DNA from: Mesorhizobium sp. ES1-1
Lineage (GTDB): Bacteria; Pseudomonadota; Alphaproteobacteria; Rhizobiales; Rhizobiaceae
DNA: 64,000 nt
Reading direction: 5' to 3'
Assembly (NCBI RefSeq): GCF_020164785.1
Contig: NZ_JAIUGX010000012.1
Location: 62,001-126,000 of the forward strand
The notes under the pieces were generated by a model. That model saw only the letters and a list, made by a program, of their open reading frames with translations, did no database searches and had not been told where the DNA came from. The position numbers and the translations under genes are program-made. This document shows, piece after piece, positions 13,801 through 24,346 of this stretch; position 1 is the first letter of the stretch, and each line of letters begins with the position of its first letter.

Positions 13801-14448
13801 TCAGCTTTCCTGTTCGGTTTCGTTTTCCGAGTCCGCTTCCGCGCCTTCGGATGTATCGTCATCCGGCTCGCCGCGGCGTTTCCTGGCTTCCTTGCGCGCC
13901 CTGTTGTCCTTCGACAGCGCGTCGCGAATAAGATCGTCGGTCAGGATCAGCCGCGTTTCGGAAATCGCGTCATAGGGGACACGCACCGTCGGCTCCTCGC
14001 CATAGGCGGCCTTGTCGCGTTCGATGAGCACATCGTTCTCGGCGGCTTCAACGATCTTTCCCTTGAAGCGCTTGCGGTCGGCAACGACGATCGACGTCTC
14101 CATCTTCACCAGATGGCCGGCCCACGTGACGAAATCCGATTTGCGGACTAGCGGACGGTCGATACCGGGCGACGAGACCTCGAGATGATATGCCTTTTCG
14201 ATCGGATCATCGACATCGAGCGCCGGCGACACAGCGCGGCTGACCTCTTCGCAATCCTCGACGGTCATGGTGCCGTCCTCGCGTTCGGCCATGATCTGCA
14301 GCGTCAAGCCATTCTGGCCCGACAAATGCACCCGCACCAGGCGAAAGCCGATGCCGCGCAAGACCGGCTGGACGATCTGCGCGATGCGCGCATCGATACC
14401 GCTTTCGCGGATGATGCGGTCGTCGCCCTCGCTTGCCGTTGCGGTCAT
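13801..14448 (-). CDS. rimP: Ribosome maturation factor RimP
   Basis: 215 residues. RimP assists 30S assembly, acting before S12 joins. The alpha-beta N-terminal domain carries the typical [15 protein letters not shown] and [13 protein letters not shown] strings; an SH3-like domain follows, and the last 40 residues form an acidic, charged tail ([15 protein letters not shown]) usual in rhizobia. It is the first gene of the long minus-strand operon, which starts from the promoter at about 14,550-14,578. Confidence 0.95.
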   Translation of the reverse strand: MTATASEGDDRIIRESGIDARIAQIVQPVLRGIGFRLVRVHLSGQNGLTLQIMAEREDGTMTVEDCEEVSRAVSPALDVDDPIEKAYHLEVSSPGIDRPLVRKSDFVTWAGHLVKMETSIVVADRKRFKGKIVEAAENDVLIERDKAAYGEEPTVRVPYDAISETRLILTDDLIRDALSKDNRARKEARKRRGEPDDDTSEGAEADSENETEQES

Positions 14449-14490
14449 TCTGTTCCTGTCGCTCGATTCGAAATCCTGCCGGCGGGTAAT

Positions 14491-14522
14491 AAAAAAGAGC
14501 GGGACCGGGTGGACCCACTCTT
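14491..14522 (-). terminator. Terminator-like hairpin in the rimP leader, possible attenuator
   Basis: On the minus strand, AAGAGtGGGtCC pairs with GGtCCCgCTCTT (mismatches at three positions) around a 4-nt loop and runs straight into TTTTTT. It ends 43 bases before the rimP ATG and starts about 20 bases after the predicted transcription start. Either it ends read-through from upstream or it attenuates the rimP-nusA operon. Confidence 0.65.
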
Positions 14523-14549
14523 CGTCATACCGACCAAGAATTTGAGGCT

Positions 14550-14578
14550 TATATAGACGAACACGGCCGGCGTTTCAA
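14550..14578 (-). promoter_or_regulatory. Sigma-70-type promoter of the rimP-nusA-infB operon
   Basis: On the minus strand TTGAAA (14578-14573) and TATATA (14555-14550) are separated by exactly 17 bases, close to the housekeeping consensus. Transcription would start near 14,543, giving a leader of about 95 bases before rimP. Confidence 0.7.
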
Positions 14579-14740
14579 GCCCGCCGTGGCGCGCCGCCGA
14601 AAGCCCTGACGGCGTCAGCCCTGCCGCTGGCGCATGGCCGCCATGCGGCAATCCCCCTGTGAGACCAGGCGGCGCACTCTTACTTGTTAGCCACGACAAG
14701 AACAGGACTGGCACGCGGTGGCGTGCGAAAGGGCAAGATC

Positions 14741-14905
14741 ATGAGCAATCGCAGATTATTTTCCGCCTTGGGCGAACTCTTCACCACATTTGGCAGCGCG
14801 GTTGCCGCCTCGCGCGCCGTGGAAACCGGCCGCAGGCCTCGCGCCGACGATCTGCGCAATCTCGGCATGGATCCAGCCGTCTTCAACCGAATCGGTCGTT
14901 TCTGA
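14741..14905 (+). CDS. Small basic protein of unknown function, 54 residues
   Basis: MSNRRLFSALGELFTTFGS... has an N-terminal amphipathic stretch, then the motif SRAVETGRRPRADDLRNLGM and the end DPAVFNRIGRF. I recognise it only as the kind of short DUF1127-like rhizobial protein whose tail reads DLRNLGID. ATG 14741 is preceded by AAAGGGCAAG; an upstream in-frame ATG at 14684 lacks comparable signals. It is the only plus-strand gene between two minus-strand operons and faces trmB convergently. Function unknown. Confidence 0.6.
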   Translation: MSNRRLFSALGELFTTFGSAVAASRAVETGRRPRADDLRNLGMDPAVFNRIGRF

Positions 14906-14934
14906 AACTCCGCAACGAGGGCAGCCTTAGCTCT

Positions 14935-15636
14935 CTATGCCCTGACAAAGGTCAGGTAGGCAGGCCGACGGCCCTCGCGAACGGCCTTTGCCTCATAGCG
15001 CGTGCCTGGCCACCCGTCATACGGCCGATGCCAATCCGCCGCTTCCGAAGCCTGCCATCGGAACGCTGCGTGCGCCCGGCAGTGTTGGAGAGTCCAGTTG
15101 ACATAGGTATCGATGTCGGAGGCAAAGCGGAAGCTTGCCCCCGGCTTCAGCACGCGTGCGAAGCGATCGAGATTGACCGGACTGACGAAACGCCGCTTCC
15201 AATGCTTCTTCTTCGGCCAAGGATCCGGATAGAGAAGATCGATGCCGTCCAGCGATGCACGCGGCAGCCAGTCGAGCAGGCGGGTAGCGTCATCGTCGTG
15301 GACCCGCAGATTGGCGAGCGGCCTGTTGCTGACCGCCATCATCATCTTGGCCATGCCGTTGACGAAGGGCTCGACGCCGATGAAGCCGGTCGAGGGCTGC
15401 TCGGTCGCGCGATGCAGGAGGTGTTCGCCACCGCCGAAGCCGATCTCGAGACGAACCGCCGAAACTTCCGCTTCAAACAGACTGCGCAAGTCGAGCGGCG
15501 GTTCAGCATTCAGATCAAGCCGGTATAGTCCGAAGCCGCTCTCCAGGGCAGCCGCCTGCAGCGGACGCATGGTCTTGCCGCGCCGGCGACCGAAGAAGGC
15601 TTCGGTGGCGCGGCTTGGTCTGTCATGCTGGTCCAT
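14935..15636 (-). CDS. trmB: tRNA (guanine-N7-)-methyltransferase
   Basis: 233 residues. TrmB methylates G46 in the tRNA variable loop with SAM. The nucleotide-binding motif EIGFGGGEH and the signature [18 protein letters not shown] are both intact. It starts 20 bases after the metK stop, so the SAM synthase and a SAM-using enzyme form a pair at the end of the minus-strand run. Confidence 0.95.
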   Translation of the reverse strand: MDQHDRPSRATEAFFGRRRGKTMRPLQAAALESGFGLYRLDLNAEPPLDLRSLFEAEVSAVRLEIGFGGGEHLLHRATEQPSTGFIGVEPFVNGMAKMMMAVSNRPLANLRVHDDDATRLLDWLPRASLDGIDLLYPDPWPKKKHWKRRFVSPVNLDRFARVLKPGASFRFASDIDTYVNWTLQHCRAHAAFRWQASEAADWHRPYDGWPGTRYEAKAVREGRRPAYLTFVRA

Positions 15637-15656
15637 GGTGGGGTCCGGCGCCGCCG

Positions 15657-16922
15657 TCAGGCGGCGACCGCGTCCCTGAGCGCCTTGGCGAGATCCGTCT
15701 TCTCCCAGGAAAACGACCCGTCGCGGCCCGCCTTGCGGCCGAAATGGCCGTAGGACGACGTCTTGGCGTAGATCGGCTTGTTGAGATCGAGATGACGGCG
15801 GATGCCGGAGGGCGACAGGTCCATCACCGTGCGCAGCACCTCTTCCAGCTTTGCCTCGTCAACCGTGCCGGTGCCATGCAGGTCGACATAGACCGACAGG
15901 GGCTGGGCGACGCCGATGGCGTAGGACAGCTGGATCGTGCAACGCTCTGCGAGCTTTGCCGCCACAACATTCTTGGCAAGATAGCGCGCCGCATAGGCGG
16001 CCGAACGATCGACCTTGGTGGTGTCCTTGCCGGAGAAAGCGCCGCCGCCATGCGGCGCGGCACCGCCATAGGTGTCGACGATGATCTTGCGGCCGGTCAG
16101 CCCGGCATCGCCATCTGGACCACCGATAACGAACTTGCCGGTCGGGTTGATGTACCACATGCAGTTGTCAGCGATCTTGAGGTCGCCCAGCGCCTGGCGA
16201 ATATAGGGCTCGACGACCTGGCGGACCTTCTTGGAGTCCCAGCTCGCATCGAGATGCTGGGTCGACAGCACGATCTGCGTTGCCTCGGCGGCCTTGCCGT
16301 CGACATAGCGCACGGTGACCTGGCTCTTGGCGTCCGGACCGAGCTTGCCAGCCTCGCCGTTTCCTGCATGGCGCGCGGCAGCAAGAAGTTCGAGAATCTT
16401 GTGGCTGTAATAGATCGGCGCCGGCATCAGATCCGGCGTCTCGCGGCAGGCATAACCGAACATGATGCCCTGGTCGCCCGCACCCTCCTCGCCCTGGCGG
16501 TCCGAGGCGTTATCTACGCCCTGGCCGATGTCCGGCGACTGGCCATGCAGCAGGACTTCGATCTTGGCGGTCTTCCAGTGGAACCCGGCCTGTTCGTAGC
16601 CGATCTCGCGGATCGCCTTGCGGGCGACCGACTTGAACTTGGCCGGATTGACGACTGGATGCCCGGCGGCATCCTTGATGATGTTGCCGGCCTTGTCCTT
16701 CTTCAGCAGCGTCTCGGGGACACGCACCTCACCGGCGATGACGACGCGGTTGGTGGTTGCCAACGTCTCGCAGGCGACGCGGACCTTCCAAGGGTCCATG
16801 CCGGTCTTCTTGGCTTCGCGGTAGACCAGATCGACGATCTCGTCGGAGATCCGGTCACAGACTTTGTCGGGATGGCCCTCGGCAACGGATTCCGAGGTAA
16901 ACAAGTAGTTCTGCCGCGTCAC
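15657..16922 (-). CDS. metK: S-adenosylmethionine synthase
   Basis: 421 residues. MetK makes SAM from methionine and ATP in the cytoplasm. The hexapeptides GAGDQG and GGGAFSGKD are present, as are SVAEGHPDK at the N-terminus and the Mg/K-binding residues around them. It is longer than the about 384-residue E. coli enzyme because of insertions typical of Alphaproteobacteria. The start is GTG 16922 (VTRQNYLF) with GAGGGG upstream. A terminator-like hairpin stands about 22 bases before this start. Confidence 0.97.
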   Translation of the reverse strand: MTRQNYLFTSESVAEGHPDKVCDRISDEIVDLVYREAKKTGMDPWKVRVACETLATTNRVVIAGEVRVPETLLKKDKAGNIIKDAAGHPVVNPAKFKSVARKAIREIGYEQAGFHWKTAKIEVLLHGQSPDIGQGVDNASDRQGEEGAGDQGIMFGYACRETPDLMPAPIYYSHKILELLAAARHAGNGEAGKLGPDAKSQVTVRYVDGKAAEATQIVLSTQHLDASWDSKKVRQVVEPYIRQALGDLKIADNCMWYINPTGKFVIGGPDGDAGLTGRKIIVDTYGGAAPHGGGAFSGKDTTKVDRSAAYAARYLAKNVVAAKLAERCTIQLSYAIGVAQPLSVYVDLHGTGTVDEAKLEEVLRTVMDLSPSGIRRHLDLNKPIYAKTSSYGHFGRKAGRDGSFSWEKTDLAKALRDAVAA

Positions 16923-16944
16923 GGGTGTCCCCTCTTGAAAAACG

Positions 16945-16961
16945 ATCGGCAGGCTGCCGAT
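16945..16961 (-). terminator. Terminator-like hairpin before metK
   Basis: ATCGGCA (16945-16951) pairs with TGCCGAT (16955-16961) around GGC; on the minus strand it is followed by CGTTTTT and then by the metK ribosome binding site. It could end the praR transcript or act on metK expression. No known SAM riboswitch consensus was recognised around it. Confidence 0.5.
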
Positions 16962-17049
16962 TTTGGCGCGCCACGTGTTAGCGGTGCGGGACGCCGCTCG
17001 TCAAGCGGCGCTGCGGCCATGGCAGGAATATCGGCGAACTTATCTTGTA

Positions 17050-17076
17050 CCACCGGCGGCACGTAGCCGCCGGTGG
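17050..17076 (-). terminator. Strong stem-loop after the praR-type gene
   Basis: CCACCGGCGGC (17050-17060) pairs perfectly with GCCGCCGGTGG (17066-17076) around ACGTA, 16 bases past the regulator's stop codon. There is no U-run on either strand, so it may stabilise the 3' end and not terminate by itself. Confidence 0.45.
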
Positions 17077-17091
17077 GAATAGGATCACGGA

Positions 17092-17511
17092 TCAGTCGGA
17101 ATCGTCGGCGGAAAGGGCCTTGACGAGTTCGATGATCTTGCGGCGCACCTTGGCGTCGCCAATCTTGACGAAGGCACGGTTGAGCTGAAGGCCCTCCGCG
17201 CTGCCGCAGAATTCGACGGCGAAAGCCATCGACGCATCTTCCGCGAAGCCACGGCCGGCTACGGCCTCCTGGCCAGGCGCGTCCTCGAAGAAAAAGGCGA
17301 CAGGCACGCCGAGTATGGAAGCAATCGCCTGCAGGCGGCTGGCTCCGACGCGGTTGGTGCCCTTTTCATATTTCTGAATTTGCTGAAAGGTGATCCCCAA
17401 ATTCTCGCCCAGTTTCTCCTGGCTCATTCCCAGCATGTTGCGGCGAAGCCGGACACGGCTGCCGACATGGATGTCGATCGGATTCGGTTTCTTCTTGTTT
17501 TCTTCTGTCAT
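17092..17511 (-). CDS. praR: XRE-family transcriptional regulator, PraR/PhrR type
   Basis: 139 residues. A helix-turn-helix of the Cro/CI type fills residues about 15-75 (VRLRRNMLGMSQEKLGENLGITFQQIQKYEKG); the rest is a short alpha-helical regulatory region. The position between lnt and metK is, as I recall, the one held by praR of Rhizobium/Azorhizobium and phrR of Sinorhizobium, where lnt is known as actA and phrR responds to low pH. PraR represses quorum-sensing and attachment genes in Rhizobium leguminosarum. The symbol rests on this synteny and sequence type, and orthology was not tested. Confidence 0.75.
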   Translation of the reverse strand: MTEENKKKPNPIDIHVGSRVRLRRNMLGMSQEKLGENLGITFQQIQKYEKGTNRVGASRLQAIASILGVPVAFFFEDAPGQEAVAGRGFAEDASMAFAVEFCGSAEGLQLNRAFVKIGDAKVRRKIIELVKALSADDSD

Positions 17512-17649
17512 TTTTTCCTCGCCGAATTTTTTCGGCTTTCAGAATTTTTTATTGCCCAAAAATAGCCGGAGGCAACTGCCCCAACAGAATGGTCCACCGG
17601 CTTCGCGAAATTTCAGGCGTTACAGTATGAATTTCTAATGTGCGGGCTG

Positions 17650-19239
17650 TCAATTCGCGCGTAGCCTTTGCCTTACGCTCAGCATCAGCGCAGCCATGCC
17701 AAACAGCAACATGATCAGCATTCCGTTAATGCGTCGCTGGCCGGACGACAGGACGGCCTGCGCGGAAATGGGCAAATGAACATCGATGGCGCCGCGCGCG
17801 TCGATCGCCAGCGCGTCGACGATACGGCCGCGTGGATCGACGACGGCGGAAATGCCGTTGTTGGCCGCGCGCAACAGGGGCAATCCATTCTCAACGGCGC
17901 GGATCTGAGCCTGCCTGAAATGCTGATACGGGCCCGGCGTGTCGCCGAACCAGGCGTCGTTCGTGACATTCACTATAAGCTCTGCCGATTTGGCACCCTT
18001 CTCGACCAGATCGGGAAAGATCACCTCGTAGCAGATGAAGGGGAGCGCGCGGAGACCGTCGGGTAGCATGATGGCGTGCCGTTCGTTACCGGCGGCAAAA
18101 TTCATTGGTCCGGCAACCAGTTGCTCGAGGCCGAAGCGGCTGAGCAGGTCGGCGAAAGGCAGGTATTCGCCGAACGGAACCAGATGAACCTTGTCGACGG
18201 CATCCGCTATTTCGCCCTTGTCGTTGATAGCCACCACGGAATTGTAGTAGCGGCTGTCGGTAGTCGCGCCCGAACCCTCTTCGCGCACGACCCCGGCCAT
18301 CAGCATCTGGCCGGGCGCCAGCATGTCACCCAACGCGGTCAATGCGTCCGGGCGCTCGGTGAACAGAAACGGCACCGAGGTTTCCGGCCACAGGATCAGC
18401 TGGGGCTTTTGACGACCAGGCCCGGGGGCCTCGGCCGAGAGCCCCATCAAGGTGGCGAAGATCCGGTCGCGGACCGAGGCGTCCCACTTTTCCGACAAGT
18501 CGACAGCCGGCTGGACGATGCGGACATCCAGGCTGCGCGCCGCCGGAGTTTCGGGAGCGGACAGACTGATGAAGCCGAAACCGACGTGAGCGGCAATCAG
18601 CAGGACAAACAGCGCCGCGCCAAGCCGCAGGTGCCGTCGAGCCGCCAGCAGCGCCGGCAGCGCGAAGACGAACACCGCGAGCGCATTCATGCCGACCATG
18701 CCGGTGATCGATATACTTTGCATCAACAGAGGCACCGGCATGGCCGCGTAGCCGATCGCATTCCATGGAAAACCGGTGAACAGGAAGCCGCGCAGCCATT
18801 CCGTCAGGGCAAAGCCGAAGGCAAGGGCAGCGATGCGGCCGATGTCATTGGTCCACATGGTGCGGGCGATCATCGCCGCAAAGCCATAGAAAAAGGCTAG
18901 CGCGAAGGGAATGCCGATCAAGGCGAAGGGAAGCGCCCAGGCGAAGCTGTCGGCCTCGACCAGGAGGGCAGAGCCGATCCACCAGAGCCCGGCAAGAAAA
19001 TAACCGAAGCCGAACCACCAGCCGACGGCGAAGGCCGGCCGTAGGCGTCGCAACAGGCTATCCGAGGCATCGCCGGTCGCGCCGTCGATCAGCCAGACCA
19101 GCACCGGAAACGAGATGAAACAGGCGGCGAAGAAATCATAGGGCGCCTGGCCAAGAACCGCCAAGGCGCCCGCCAAAAACGCCACGAGCGCACGCCGCCA
19201 ACCCCAAAGCAGAATTATCCGGCCGGCAAGGCGCTGCAT
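17650..19239 (-). CDS. lnt: Apolipoprotein N-acyltransferase
   Basis: 529 residues. Lnt adds the third acyl chain to the N-terminal cysteine of lipoproteins at the periplasmic face of the inner membrane. Six or more hydrophobic helices precede a nitrilase-like domain (about 230-490) holding the triad: Glu in WPETSVPF, Lys in [13 protein letters not shown] and Cys in [11 protein letters not shown] last membrane helix ends the protein. In Sinorhizobium the equivalent gene (actA) is needed for acid tolerance. Several predicted lipoproteins in this window would be substrates. Confidence 0.94.
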   Translation of the reverse strand: MQRLAGRIILLWGWRRALVAFLAGALAVLGQAPYDFFAACFISFPVLVWLIDGATGDASDSLLRRLRPAFAVGWWFGFGYFLAGLWWIGSALLVEADSFAWALPFALIGIPFALAFFYGFAAMIARTMWTNDIGRIAALAFGFALTEWLRGFLFTGFPWNAIGYAAMPVPLLMQSISITGMVGMNALAVFVFALPALLAARRHLRLGAALFVLLIAAHVGFGFISLSAPETPAARSLDVRIVQPAVDLSEKWDASVRDRIFATLMGLSAEAPGPGRQKPQLILWPETSVPFLFTERPDALTALGDMLAPGQMLMAGVVREEGSGATTDSRYYNSVVAINDKGEIADAVDKVHLVPFGEYLPFADLLSRFGLEQLVAGPMNFAAGNERHAIMLPDGLRALPFICYEVIFPDLVEKGAKSAELIVNVTNDAWFGDTPGPYQHFRQAQIRAVENGLPLLRAANNGISAVVDPRGRIVDALAIDARGAIDVHLPISAQAVLSSGQRRINGMLIMLLFGMAALMLSVRQRLRAN

Positions 19240-19349
19240 GCATACTTCTCAGTCGCGAATCAGGACGCAAGATTTAGCAGGCCGCGGTCCGCGCTCCAAA
19301 CGGGGCATGGGATGCCGGACACCGAATTGCCGGCAGCCCTGCCCAGAGC

Positions 19350-20417
19350 CTAGGCCTGCTCGGTGCGCGCGGCGCGACGACGACGCTCTGCCTTCTGGCT
19401 GTGCACGATACGGACACGCTTGACGCGGCGCGGATCGGCATCGAGCACATGGAACTCGAACCCTGGTATGGCCTGCACGACCTCGCCCCGGGCCGGGACG
19501 CGGCCGAGCGTGTTGAAGATCATGCCGCCGATCGTGTCGACATATTCGCCATGCTCGCCCGCAGCGAAATCCTCGCCGATCATCTTGGCAACGTCGTCGA
19601 TCTCGGCCTTGCCGTCGACAATGTACACGCCGTCACCGCTCTGGGTGATCATCGGCTCGTCGTCGTCATGCTCGTCCTCGATGTCGCCCACCACCATCTC
19701 GACGATGTCCTCGAGCGACACGAGGCCGTCCGTGCCGCCATACTCGTCGATCACCAGCGCCATCTGCGTGCGCGTTGTCTGCATGCGACCCATCAGATCC
19801 GAGGCAAGCATCGACGGTGGCACGAACAGAACCGGACGGATCAGGTTCAGGTCACCGATGGTGCGCGCGAGGTCGACCTGGGCGAGGTCCAATTGAGTAG
19901 CGACCGGAATCTTCCTCGACGTCCGGCCCTTCCTGACGCGCGCGATCTTGGTGATATGGGCCAGCACGTCCCTGATATGGACCATGCCGCGCGGGTCGTC
20001 GAGCGTCTCGGAATAAACCGGCATGCGGGAATGGCCGGACTGCTCGAAAGTGCCCAGCAGATCGCCCAGCGTGGTCGTGATCTCGACCGCCTCGATGTCG
20101 GCGCGCGGTACCATGACGTCCTCGACACGCACCTCGCGCAAGCGCAGGATATTGTTGAGCATGGCGCGTTCGCCGGGCGAGAATGATTCCGCATCGCTCG
20201 TCGTTTCCGCAAGCGCGCCGGCGATTTCCTCGCGCAGGCTGGTTCCGTTGCGGTGACGGAACAGGCCAATCACGCGGTCGAACAGGGAAGGCCCGGCAGG
20301 CGATGGCTCGCTGGCTACGCTGACGGTACTGGGACTTGATCCCTCTTCCGATGTCTCGGAAGCCTTGGTCGCACTGCCGGCTTCGGGGCGGGCGGCAGTC
20401 TCTGGTTTGTCGTTCAT
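19350..20417 (-). CDS. CBS-domain protein of the CorC/TlyC (hemolysin-like) family
   Basis: 355 residues. An acidic, low-complexity N-terminus (about 1-50) is followed by two CBS domains (about 95-225, opening with RVEDVMVPRADIEAV) and the CorC/HlyC transporter-associated domain (about 245-330). There is no DUF21 membrane region, so it is the soluble form associated with Mg2+/Co2+ efflux or, in rhizobia, stress tolerance. It follows ybeY by 27 bases in the phoH-ybeY-corC-lnt order seen in many Proteobacteria. Confidence 0.88.
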   Translation of the reverse strand: MNDKPETAARPEAGSATKASETSEEGSSPSTVSVASEPSPAGPSLFDRVIGLFRHRNGTSLREEIAGALAETTSDAESFSPGERAMLNNILRLREVRVEDVMVPRADIEAVEITTTLGDLLGTFEQSGHSRMPVYSETLDDPRGMVHIRDVLAHITKIARVRKGRTSRKIPVATQLDLAQVDLARTIGDLNLIRPVLFVPPSMLASDLMGRMQTTRTQMALVIDEYGGTDGLVSLEDIVEMVVGDIEDEHDDDEPMITQSGDGVYIVDGKAEIDDVAKMIGEDFAAGEHGEYVDTIGGMIFNTLGRVPARGEVVQAIPGFEFHVLDADPRRVKRVRIVHSQKAERRRRAARTEQA

Positions 20418-20444
20418 CGTCGTCCGGTCAATTGTCAGATGTAG

Positions 20445-20945
20445 TTACGCGTAGGGATCGGGGATGGCAAGCCTCGCAAGCGCTGCGCGCTCGATGGCCT
20501 CCATCTCTTCAGCCTCGGCATCGGTCTCGTGATCATGGCCGAGCAGGTGCAGCAGGCCATGGATGACGAGATGGGTGATATGGTTCTCGACGGGCTTGTC
20601 TTCCAGCGCGGCTTCGCGTGAAACCGTCTCGGCGGCCAGCACTATATCCCCCAGCATCGGCGGAAGCGGCTTGCCCTGCACATAGGGAAAAGCTGGGAAA
20701 GACAAGACGTTGGTTGGTTTGTCCTTGCCGCGCCAGCCGGCATTGAGGGTCTGGATATGGGCGTCGTCGGAAAACACGATGCTGAGTTCGGAATGCCCCG
20801 TCACGCCGGTCTCGGCGAAAGCGGCATCGACCGCCCGATCGACCAGCCGCGTCAGGCTGACCTCATTGGGCCAGGCGCCCGCCTCGATCGATATGTCGAT
20901 GTCGACGGGGGAATGCCCGTCGACGGATAGTTTGTCCTCAGGCAT
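20445..20945 (-). CDS. ybeY: Endoribonuclease YbeY (16S rRNA maturation)
   Basis: 166 residues. YbeY is a single-strand-specific, Zn-dependent RNase in 16S 3'-end processing and ribosome quality control. The metal site [12 protein letters not shown] gives the three histidines of the H-x3-H-x5-H motif. It starts 18 bases after the PhoH-type gene and is on the same strand. Confidence 0.95.
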   Translation of the reverse strand: MPEDKLSVDGHSPVDIDISIEAGAWPNEVSLTRLVDRAVDAAFAETGVTGHSELSIVFSDDAHIQTLNAGWRGKDKPTNVLSFPAFPYVQGKPLPPMLGDIVLAAETVSREAALEDKPVENHITHLVIHGLLHLLGHDHETDAEAEEMEAIERAALARLAIPDPYA

Positions 20946-20963
20946 GAAGTCGCATCGCCGGGA

Positions 20964-22013
20964 TCAGTTCTCGGCACCGAGGCCGCGCGCGAGCTTGGCG
21001 TCACGGTCGTAGGCCCTGACGATTTCAGCGACGAGCGGGTGGCGGACGACGTCGACATCGTTGAAGCGCACGGTCACCGCGCCCGCCACGCCGTCGAGCA
21101 CTCGCAGGGCTTCGACAAGGCCGGATTTGGTGCTCGGGGGCAGGTCGATCTGGGTCGGGTCGCCGGTGACGATCATCCGCGAATTCTCGCCCAGGCGCGT
21201 CAGGAACATCTTCATCTGCATTGGTGTGGTGTTCTGCGCCTCGTCGAGGATGACGGCCGCGTGCGCCAGCGTGCGGCCGCGCATGAAGGCGAGCGGCGCG
21301 ATCTCGATGACTTCGGCGGCAATGGCGCGCTCGACCTTGTCCGCCGGCATCATGTCGTAAAGCGCGTCATAGAGCGGACGCAGATAGGGATCGACCTTTT
21401 CCTTCATATCGCCCGGCAGAAAGCCAAGCCGCTCGCCGGCCTCGACCGCAGGACGCGACAGGATGATGCGTTCGACCATGCCGCGTTCCAGCAGCATCGC
21501 CGCATGCGCCACAGCCAGATAGGTCTTGCCCGTGCCGGCCGGACCGATCCCGAACACCAGTTCCGACCGTTCCAGCGCCCGCATATAGGCGTCCTGGTTC
21601 AACGACCGGGCATAGATGGTCTTCTTGCGGGTGGATATCTGCGCGGCAGAGACCTTGCCCTTGCGCTCCAGCGTCGGCAACGTCAGCTGGTCATCGGCGG
21701 CCATCGCCATGCGAACCGCGCCGTCGACGTCCGACTGGCCGATATCGACGCCTTTCTGCAGAATGCCGTACAGATTGTCCAAGGCCCTGCGCGCCTGCTC
21801 GGCTGCCGGAGCGGAGCCCTTGATGGTCAACTGGTTGCCGCGCGAACGAATGTCGACGCCGAGCTTCTGCTCAAGCCGGGCCAGATTCTCATCGAACTGG
21901 CCGTAAAGTGCGCTGGCAAGCTTGTTGTTGTCGAAAGTCAGAACGATGTGCGCCATGTCAGAAGCGCCAGACGCCGGTACCGGGGGCAGGTTCTTCAGCT
22001 CTGCTGCGCTCAA
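20964..22013 (-). CDS. PhoH-like ATPase
   Basis: 349 residues. A P-loop NTPase with Walker A GPAGTGKT and Walker [11 protein letters not shown], plus a small KH-like N-terminal region. Its role is unproven, but it nearly always accompanies ybeY and is thought to act on RNA. The start is TTG 22013 (MSAAELKN): GAGGAG precedes it at good distance and the N-terminus resembles rhizobial homologues. ATG at 21956 (MAHIVLTF) is the alternative. Confidence 0.88.
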   Translation of the reverse strand: MSAAELKNLPPVPASGASDMAHIVLTFDNNKLASALYGQFDENLARLEQKLGVDIRSRGNQLTIKGSAPAAEQARRALDNLYGILQKGVDIGQSDVDGAVRMAMAADDQLTLPTLERKGKVSAAQISTRKKTIYARSLNQDAYMRALERSELVFGIGPAGTGKTYLAVAHAAMLLERGMVERIILSRPAVEAGERLGFLPGDMKEKVDPYLRPLYDALYDMMPADKVERAIAAEVIEIAPLAFMRGRTLAHAAVILDEAQNTTPMQMKMFLTRLGENSRMIVTGDPTQIDLPPSTKSGLVEALRVLDGVAGAVTVRFNDVDVVRHPLVAEIVRAYDRDAKLARGLGAEN

Positions 22014-22039
22014 CCGTCTCTCCTCATCTGCCGAGACCC

Positions 22040-23449
22040 TCAGGCCAATTCGGCGAACAGGCTATTGTAGCCCGTCTTCGTGATTCGTACCTTGATAATG
22101 TCGCCGATTTCGCCGGCCTTTTCATCAACAATAACCGGCTGCAGCCAAGGCGAGCGTCCAACCTTCTGGCCAGCCTGGCGGCCAGGCTTCTCGATCAGCG
22201 TGTCGATGACACCGCCGACCAGGCTCGACCCAAAATCCTGCTGCTGCTTGAGGAGCAGGGCCTGCAGCCTTTGCAGTCGCTCGTCCTTGACGGCTTCCGA
22301 CACATGATCGGCCATCTCGGCGCCCGGCGTGCCAGGGCGCGGCGAGTATTTGAATGAGAACGCCGAAGCGTAGTTCACCTGGCGCACCAGATCCATGGTC
22401 GCCTCGAAATCGGCTTCCGTCTCGCCGGGGAAACCGACGATGAAATCGCCCGAAAGCGCAATATCGGGCCGAGCGGCACGGATGCGGTCGAGCAGCGCCA
22501 GATAATCCTTCGCCGTATGCCGCCGGTTCATTGCCTTGAGGATGCGGTCGGACCCCGATTGCACCGGCAGATGGAGATAAGGCATCAGCGCCGCCAGGTC
22601 GCGGTGAGCCGCGATCAATTCGTCATCCATGTCGCGCGGATGGCTGGTGGTGTAACGCAACCGCGCAAGTCCGGGAATTTCGGCCAGCCTGGACAGCAGC
22701 CGGCCAAGACCCCACTCCTTGCCATCCGGCCCCTGCCCATGCCAGGCATTGACGTTCTGGCCAAGTAGGGTCACCTCGCGCACGCCGGCCTCGGCTAGGC
22801 GCTCTGCCTCGGCAACGATCCGCGCCGCCGGCCGCGATACTTCGGAGCCCCTGGTATAGGGCACCACGCAGAAGGTGCAGAATTTGTCGCATCCCTCCTG
22901 CACCGTAAGGAAAGCCGTGACACCGCGCTTGATGATTTCGGCGCGCTCGGGCCGCGGCAGGTGGTCGAACTTGTCTTCGATTGCGTAGTCGGTCTCGACG
23001 ATCTTCTCGCCGCCGCGCACACGCGCCAGCACGCTGGGCAGGCGGTGATAGGTCTGAGGGCCGATGACCAGATCGACGGCCGGCGAGCGGCGGATGATCT
23101 CGGCGCCTTCGGCCTGCGCCACGCAGCCTGCGACGCCGATCACCATCTCACGGCCCGTCGAGGCGCGTTCGGCCTTCATGTCGCGGATGCGGCCGAGTTC
23201 GGAATAGACCTTTTCGGCCGCTTTTTCCCTGATGTGGCAGGTGTTGAGCAGCACGAGATCGGCCTCGCCAATGGCATCGGTGGCGGTGTAGCCGTCGGCG
23301 GCCAACGCATCGCCCATGCGCTGTGAATCATAGACGTTCATCTGGCAGCCATAGGTCTTGATGAAGACCTTTTTCGCCGTCGTCGGGAGCATCGCGGGCT
23401 CCCCGGCTGCGCCGCCGATGCCGTCGCTTTTAATCGTGTTCAAGTCCAT
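22040..23449 (-). CDS. miaB: tRNA-2-methylthio-N6-isopentenyladenosine synthase
   Basis: About 469 residues. MiaB is a radical-SAM enzyme that adds the methylthio group to i6A37 of tRNAs reading UNN codons. The N-terminal domain ([22 protein letters not shown]) holds one Fe-S cluster, the radical-SAM CDKFCTFC the other, and a TRAM domain ends the protein. I chose ATG 23449; a TTG at 23479 would add ten residues. It lies 26 bases upstream of the PhoH-type gene. Confidence 0.95.
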   Translation of the reverse strand: MDLNTIKSDGIGGAAGEPAMLPTTAKKVFIKTYGCQMNVYDSQRMGDALAADGYTATDAIGEADLVLLNTCHIREKAAEKVYSELGRIRDMKAERASTGREMVIGVAGCVAQAEGAEIIRRSPAVDLVIGPQTYHRLPSVLARVRGGEKIVETDYAIEDKFDHLPRPERAEIIKRGVTAFLTVQEGCDKFCTFCVVPYTRGSEVSRPAARIVAEAERLAEAGVREVTLLGQNVNAWHGQGPDGKEWGLGRLLSRLAEIPGLARLRYTTSHPRDMDDELIAAHRDLAALMPYLHLPVQSGSDRILKAMNRRHTAKDYLALLDRIRAARPDIALSGDFIVGFPGETEADFEATMDLVRQVNYASAFSFKYSPRPGTPGAEMADHVSEAVKDERLQRLQALLLKQQQDFGSSLVGGVIDTLIEKPGRQAGQKVGRSPWLQPVIVDEKAGEIGDIIKVRITKTGYNSLFAELA

Positions 23450-23525
23450 CCGCCGGCTTCTAACGCCTTTTGATGACAAAAAACAGACGGATTCTCGGGA
23501 TGCGCTCTGCAGGCGCCAGGCTCCG

Positions 23526-24326
23526 CTATCGGCTCGGGAGCGGATCGGTGAGCGCAGCCTGCACCATGGCGCTCACCTGTCTTTCCATCAGTTTGGCTAT
23601 TTCCTTGCGGTTCGAGCCCTTGGAAAAGGTGATCGCCTCGCCGAAATGGACCTCTACGTCGAGAGCGCCCTCGGCCATCAGCACCTTGAGATGCGGCATC
23701 AGGTCCTCGTCCCCGATCCAGGCGGCAATCGTGCGGTGCCTGCGGCCGAGCGGCACGCCATGCAGGCGTGTATAGACGATCGCCACCGGCTGGATGAAGA
23801 CCTGCTGGGCGGCACCTTCCGTAATCGCCATCGAAGCGGCGCCGAACAGCGTGCTCTTGAACGGCAGGATCATGTTGCCATCGCCCGTCGAGCCCTCGGC
23901 GAACAAAACCATGGCATCGCCCTTGGCCATGCGGCTGCCGATTTCGCTGGCCTGATCGCCTGAGGAGCGCTTGCGCTCGCGCTCGATAAAGACGGTGCGC
24001 TGCAATTTCGAGAGCATGCCGATCAGCGGCCAGCCTGCCATATCGGCCCTGGCGATAAACTTCACATCGGCAAAGGAGCCGAGAACCATGATGTCGGTCC
24101 AGGAAATATGGTTCGCTGCCACGAGCAGAGGACGGTGCTCCGACAGTGCTCCCCTGACATGGATGCGCATGCCGAGCGCCCGGATGATCATCCTGTGCCA
24201 GATCTTGAGGATCACGGTTTCCGGCCACCAGCCGGTCTTCATCGACAGGATCTGCAGAGGGACCAGCACAGCTGAGCCGGCGGCGACAAATCCCAGCGCC
24301 AGGATAATCCTGATTTTCTTGATCAT
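23526..24326 (-). CDS. plsC: 1-acyl-sn-glycerol-3-phosphate acyltransferase
   Basis: 266 residues. This family makes phosphatidic acid by acylating lysophosphatidate at the inner membrane. The catalytic HX4D motif is in [13 protein letters not shown]; the substrate motif reads FAEGST in place of the usual FPEGT. One hydrophobic segment covers residues 7-27. It stands between rimI and miaB. Rhizobial OlsA/PlsC paralogues cannot be told apart by eye, so the ornithine-lipid acyltransferase remains possible. Confidence 0.82.
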   Translation of the reverse strand: MIKKIRIILALGFVAAGSAVLVPLQILSMKTGWWPETVILKIWHRMIIRALGMRIHVRGALSEHRPLLVAANHISWTDIMVLGSFADVKFIARADMAGWPLIGMLSKLQRTVFIERERKRSSGDQASEIGSRMAKGDAMVLFAEGSTGDGNMILPFKSTLFGAASMAITEGAAQQVFIQPVAIVYTRLHGVPLGRRHRTIAAWIGDEDLMPHLKVLMAEGALDVEVHFGEAITFSKGSNRKEIAKLMERQVSAMVQAALTDPLPSR

Positions 24327-24346
24327 CGCCCTACCCCGGCCTCTGG

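Noticed and set aside
12140-13975. Plus-strand open frame of 611 codons opposite nusA
   Set aside because: Shadow of nusA; low-complexity His/Asp/Leu-rich translation and no initiation signal.
14449-14500. tRNA gene suggested by a TTCGAATC string near the rimP leader
   Set aside because: No acceptor or anticodon stems can be built around it.
16923-17091. SAM-II or SAM/SAH riboswitch before metK
   Set aside because: I could not find the conserved strings of either class as I remember them; only a terminator-like stem is certain. A covariance search would settle it.
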